Assembly (NCBI GenBank): GCA_020746875.1
Contig: JAGTJL010000018.1
Location: forward strand, 744,001 to 808,000
Direction: 5' to 3'
Origin: Rhexocercosporidium sp. MPI-PUGE-AT-0058
Lineage: Eukaryota > Ascomycota > Leotiomycetes > Helotiales
Length of the DNA stretch: 64,000 nt
Part shown: one piece after another, positions 59,905 through 64,000 of the stretch
How positions within the stretch are numbered: the first letter of the stretch is position 1
Layout of the letters: the number at the start of each line of letters is the position of its first letter
Notes under the pieces: model-generated
What the model was told of the DNA's origin: nothing
The model's database searches: none
What the model saw: only the letters and a program-made list of their open reading frames with translations
Program-made: the position numbers and the translations under genes

Positions 59905-60593
59905 TCGTTTACTACTTAAAAATAAATATAAAGTATATAACGCTTTTATTAAATATAAATTAAAGAATGAAAATAATAATAATAATAATAATAAACGTAT
60001 AAGCATATTTGCAACTAATAACAGAGGGGAATATATTAATAATAAATTCAAAGAATATTTAATAAATCATGGTATAACTCATTAATTAGCACCTGTTTAT
60101 ATAAAAGAACTAAATAAAGCAATAGAGCGTATTAATCGCACTATTCTAAATAAGGTTAGATACTTATTAAATACAGCTAATTTGCCTAATTATATGTGAG
60201 GAGAAGCTGCAATTACAGCTACATATTTATATAATAAAACTCCTTATTCGGCAATAAATTATAAAACACCATATAAAGTAAGATATAATAAAATCCCTAA
60301 TATTAATCATATTAAAACCTTTGGCTCTATTTGTTTTTATAAAAATAAAAAGAATTATATAACTAAACTAAAACCAAAAGCTAATAAAGCAATATTAATT
60401 AGATTTAATTATCCATTATATAAAGTACTAAATATTATAAACAAAAAAGCTCTTTAGGTAAGAAATATTAAAATAATAAATAATAAATTTGTAAATAATC
60501 CTAAAATAAATCTATTTAAAGAAAATCAAATAAATATACAAGACCTTATAAGTCAAGATATTAATATAAAACAAAACAATAATACTAAAGGTA

Positions 60594-60643
60594 ATAATAA
60601 TAATAACAATAATAATAATAATAACAATAATAATAATAATAAC

Positions 60644-60690
<47 letters not shown>

Positions 60691-60712
60691 TAATAATAAT
60701 AATAATAATATA
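60594..60712. repeat. AAT/AAC microsatellite
   Basis: About 120 bp of almost pure AAT with interspersed AAC triplets. In the copia frame it encodes poly-Asn between integrase and RT. The long minus ORF over it (60748-60512, poly-Ile) is its mirror. Confidence 0.95.
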
Positions 60713-61110
60713 AATAAGCGAATTATAAGAAGTAATACTAATACTCACCCCGATGAATCAGGCCGTTAAAGAACAACTTTTCCTTAAGTTATAATAAATA
60801 TAGCTTTAAATATAGCTTTAATTACAGAAGATAATAAAGAAGACAAAGACTTAGTTCTTTTAGTTAATATTAATAACGAACTAAATATATATAAATAAGT
60901 TATATATAATGTTAATAAAGATAATTGGTTAAAATCTATGAAATTAGAAATAGACGAATTAGAGTTACAAAATACGTAGAATTTAATAGAATTACCACTT
61001 AATAAAACCTATTTAAAAGGTAAATAGGTTTATAGAATAAAAACAGACTTAAATAATAATATTATAAAATATAAGTCTAAATGGGTAGTTAAAGGCTTTA
61101 ATTAAGTATT

Positions 61111-61591
61111 TGTCACGGTCCATGTATTTACTCGGCGTAAATACGGTGGGTTATATTAATTTTAATAATCGAAAATTAAATGTATTACGTACGGTGAAAT
61201 AAATAATAATTAATATAATTAAGATATTATTTTTAATTAAGCATAAAGCTCTTATTTAATAGCAAACGTGTTAGTCTTATATAAAACCTTCGTTTTCCTT
61301 AAGACCGCTAAAACCGCTGGACCTCTAGCGGTCCATCGATCCTGGCGGTTGTCACGTAAGGAAGTCGCGTAATTTAAGGGCCTATTTGCCCTTTAGTCGT
61401 TTACTGATAATAACATTTATATAATATGTGACTTATAAAATCTTAAGTATTAAAATCTCTTAAAGGAATATTCTTAGGCGTAATACTCTCTTAATATACT
61501 TCTCCTAGAACCCTTACCCTCTTAAGCTTATAGTCCTAAGTACTACGCTATCCCGGGGTCTAGTGTCAGGGGACGCGGGGCGTTCGTAATA
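61111..61591. repeat. Solo LTR in copia RT
   Basis: 481 bp starting TGTCACGGTCCATG and ending CGTAATA (presumably CGTAACA). Flanks are GTATT (61106-61110) and ATATT (61592-61596), a 5-bp duplication with one G-to-A change. Removing it with one duplicate rejoins the copia frame as VLSLNYLETF. Partly RIPped, with GC-rich islands left (CCGCTGGACCTCTAGCGG). Confidence 0.85.
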
Positions 61592-62268
61592 ATATTAAGC
61601 CTTAATTATTTAGAGACATTTTCGGCTATTTATAAACTAAAATCTTATAGGTTAATATTTATATTAGTAATGGCAAATAAATGGAAATTATATTAATACG
61701 ACGTTAAAAACGCCTTTATACACGCTAAAATAGACGCCGAAATATACGTGAAACAACCAATAAGTCAAGAACGATATTATAATAAAAATAATAATACTTA
61801 TGAGTTAATAAAAACCTCTAATAGTAATAACAACTCTAAATTATACTGTAAACTTAATAAAGCTTTATACGGCCTTAAACAATCACCTAGACTATAGTAT
61901 AAACACTTATCAGAGGCTTTAAATAAATTAGGTTTTGAAGCCTTACCTTATGACGAAGCTATATTTATACATAATAAATTAAAGATAATTATAATATGTC
62001 ACGTAGACGATTTAATATTTACAGGACTAAATAATGATATTATAAAAGATATAGTAATTAAATTAACTAAAACAATAAAAATAGAATATATAAGTGAAAT
62101 ACACTAATTCCTTGGCATGGAAATAAAATTAGATTATAATAACCAATTAGTGTATATAAATTAAAATAAATATTTAAATAAGTTATTAAATAAATTCAAT
62201 AAAAGAGGTTCAAATCTTGTTACAACTCCTGTAGAAGTCGGAATTAGGCTTAATAAAGCATAGATATA

Positions 62269-64000
62269 AGTCCCCACCCCACCATTCCGATCGCCCCCCA
62301 TTCCGCTTACCTCGCAATTTACTACTATTCGGAAAAAACACTTAATAACTTTACAACGCCTTTATTTATATATAATCTTTTTTAAAATCGGAATCTTTTA
62401 TTAAATCTGAATTAATAGGTATAATTTCTTACTCTTTAGCTGCAATTTAAGCTCTTTAAATAGCTTAAATATCCGCAAACTTAAAATTTAGGCTAGTTTA
62501 AACCTTTCGTTTTTTCCGTGGCCTTAATTAATTTAATTTAGCCTTTAATTACTATATCTTTATCTCTGCCTAACCAAAAGCGAAATCCTTTTAGTTTAAA
62601 GCCTTTATAGCTTTTTTAAAAAGTAGTCGTCGCGTTAGAAAGTTATTATATATTAATTTAGTTAAAGTATTAATTTATAATCGGAATTCTTTGCTTGCTT
62701 TTGGCGTAGACTATACAATTAATGATTCCTTTACTTCTTTAATAGCCTAAAAGTCTTTAAAAACACCATTTTCTAGCTTTTAATTATTATTTTTTAAAAA
62801 TAATTAACTTATAAGTGGTTTTGCTATACTTACTAGCTATAACCCGGTAGCTCTTTAGCTAGATTTAATATTCATACCCGTTAGGCTCTCTTTCCGTGTT
62901 TTATAATAATATATTAAGAAGTTACGCTTACTAATTAAAGTAAAATTAATCATTAATGCCAAAAGATTAAAGTATTTTTAATAAGCTGTTTTAAGAAAAG
63001 AGAAAATCGACAAATTTAACGGTTATAAAACGTACGACGTATATGTAAGTAAAAACAATAAAAATATTATATTTTAAGCACTTTTATATAAATTCCGTAG
63101 TCTTATAATTTCCATAGCCGTCTAAGACTAGTAATCGAGGTTTTTAATTACGTGGTTACGTCTAGAGAATAAAGACCTTTTCCAGTTATTCTAATGCGGT
63201 AGCATTATTTATTTATTTATTCTTTATTATTATAAACTTTTATTCCTTAAATAAGTTAATATCTATTGGAAATCACTGTTATTAGACTGATTTTCCCTTA
63301 TATATTATAAGTAGAGTAATTTTCTTGCCGGTTATAGAGATGCATTTAATAAAAGAGGTCTAATTCCGGGAACTAGGCTGTTTCCACTATATAAAACGTC
63401 GGTTTTTATGGCCAATAACTAAGTTATTAATTCTAAAGCCTTTTATAATTCCTGCCTCATTTATATTTTAACGATTTTTAAGTAAAATTTCCTTAATAGT
63501 TAGAATTTACATTTTTTAGAACCACGGCTTAATAACATCGAATGTTACGTTATTAACACGTATAGAATCAATGAAATATTGCTTCTTAATGCTTAAAATA
63601 GGATTCCGCTTAAAAACCCGCTATACCTATCGTTTTCTAAATAATATAAAGTCCCCTTAAAGTGCACAAAGTCGATTCCTAAAAAGCCGCACCTGCGCAT
63701 AAGTAACACTAAACCCCAATGTCTCTTAAGTCAAAACCCAGTGCGTAAGACGCTCTTTTAACATCGTAAGTAGCTTTTACAAGTGACTAGTAGCTTGTTA
63801 ATAGGTATTTATGCCATGAAATCGACCTTAAAGGATAGACTGTGGTATACCCCACTCTTTTGCAGCGCATCGCAAGGACTTGCCATTTTCAATTAATCGC
63901 ACGTAAAGCCAAAACCACGTCGTCTTCAGTATATTTCGACTTTATTGTCGTCTCAATTCAGATTCTAAAAATAAAGAAAATCAATAAGAGAATAAGAAAG
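62269..64000 (-). mobile_element. Fot1/pogo element I, partial at window end
   Basis: Begins AGTCCCCACCCCACCATTCC after TA (62267-62268) inside copia H. This unRIPped C-rich end is a terminal inverted repeat whose partner lies beyond 64000. The minus-strand transposase enters from the right edge: psq-type HTH ENGKSLRCAAKEWGIPQS at about 63895-63840; core text RKLLYL.YIRE and NATALE..EKVFIL near 63330-63180; and LLVLDGYGNYKTTEFI at about 63145-63095, where the DGH of the second catalytic Asp has become DGY. The C-terminal part up to 62300 is poorly readable. RIP-like stops are present throughout. Confidence 0.85.

Larger units (their letters stand above)
59905..62266 (+). mobile_element. Ty1/copia pol remnant H, interrupted by solo LTR and Fot1/pogo
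   Basis: Plus-strand copia pol without LTRs. Integrase spans 59905-60460: KYKVYNAFIKYKLKNE, NNRGEYINNKFKEYLINHGI, AIERINRTILNKVRYLLNTA, GEAAITATYLYNKTPYSAIN and KTFGSICFYKNKK. A poly-Asn linker encoded by an AAT repeat follows at 60594-60712. RT begins at about 60890 (DNWLKSMKLEIDELELQNTW-like) and is cut at 61110. It resumes at 61592 with NYLETF, then YDVKNAFIHAKIDAEIYVKQ, LNKALYGLKQSPRL and HVDDLIFTG (62001-62027, catalytic Asp pair intact). It ends at 62266 where a Fot1/pogo element begins. RIP damage is light: only scattered stops. Confidence 0.88.

Noticed and set aside
60512..60748. Poly-Ile minus ORF
   Set aside because: Mirror of the AAT microsatellite in copia H.
1..64000. CRISPR arrays, operons, ribosome binding sites, phage or IS elements
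   Set aside because: No regularly spaced repeats with spacers and no prokaryotic organisation; introns and transposon types are fungal.

Overview
The window looks like a filamentous ascomycete chromosome. Genes have short GT-AG introns (57 and 88 nt in the dynamin-like gene). Gene families typical of such fungi are present: a dynamin-like GTPase, HET, MADS-like, and fungal Fot1/pogo and MULE transposons. Much of the sequence has been converted to very AT-rich DNA. In recognisable transposon proteins, Trp/Gln codons have become stops, active-site Asp has become Asn, and Cys/His have become Tyr on both strands. That is the signature expected of repeat-induced point mutation (RIP).

Layout. About 1-45 kb is a RIP-degraded transposon graveyard with deep nesting. 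A minus-strand Ty3/gypsy element (A, 1-4618 continuing at 24144) is interrupted inside its reverse transcriptase by a very long minus-strand gypsy-type element (B, 4623-24139). Element B carries a complete plus-strand chromovirus (5301-12007) and an un-RIPped solo LTR (17856-18148). Next comes a three-level nest: a Mutator-like element (26245-28751) in a Fot1/pogo element (25089-29436) in a Tc1/mariner transposase. At 30.8-33.3 kb lies a RIP-decayed Gfo/Idh/MocA oxidoreductase gene split by a Tc1/mariner element. Two more mariner copies, an unidentified decayed gene and a minus-strand copia element with 199-bp LTRs (38450-44127) follow.

45-52 kb is a mixed zone of moderate composition. It holds an 18-bp minisatellite, a MADS-box-like pseudogene, two hairpin MITE-like elements sharing one TA, and a decayed HET-domain gene. 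52.4-59.9 kb is a normal GC-rich island. It contains the one clearly intact gene, a 974-codon dynamin-superfamily GTPase with an 11-copy pentapeptide tail. It also holds a LINE ORF1 fragment, a decaying Myb/SANT-like gene and a stretch with no confident gene. At about 59.9 kb composition drops abruptly into a copia pol remnant, itself interrupted by a solo LTR and by a Fot1/pogo element that runs off the window.

I see no operon-like or defence-like system and no convincing new biological system. The main content is the insertion history, readable from target-site duplications and restored reading frames, and the host-gene relics caught in the AT-rich blocks. All coordinates of decayed elements were read by eye and domain edges are approximate.
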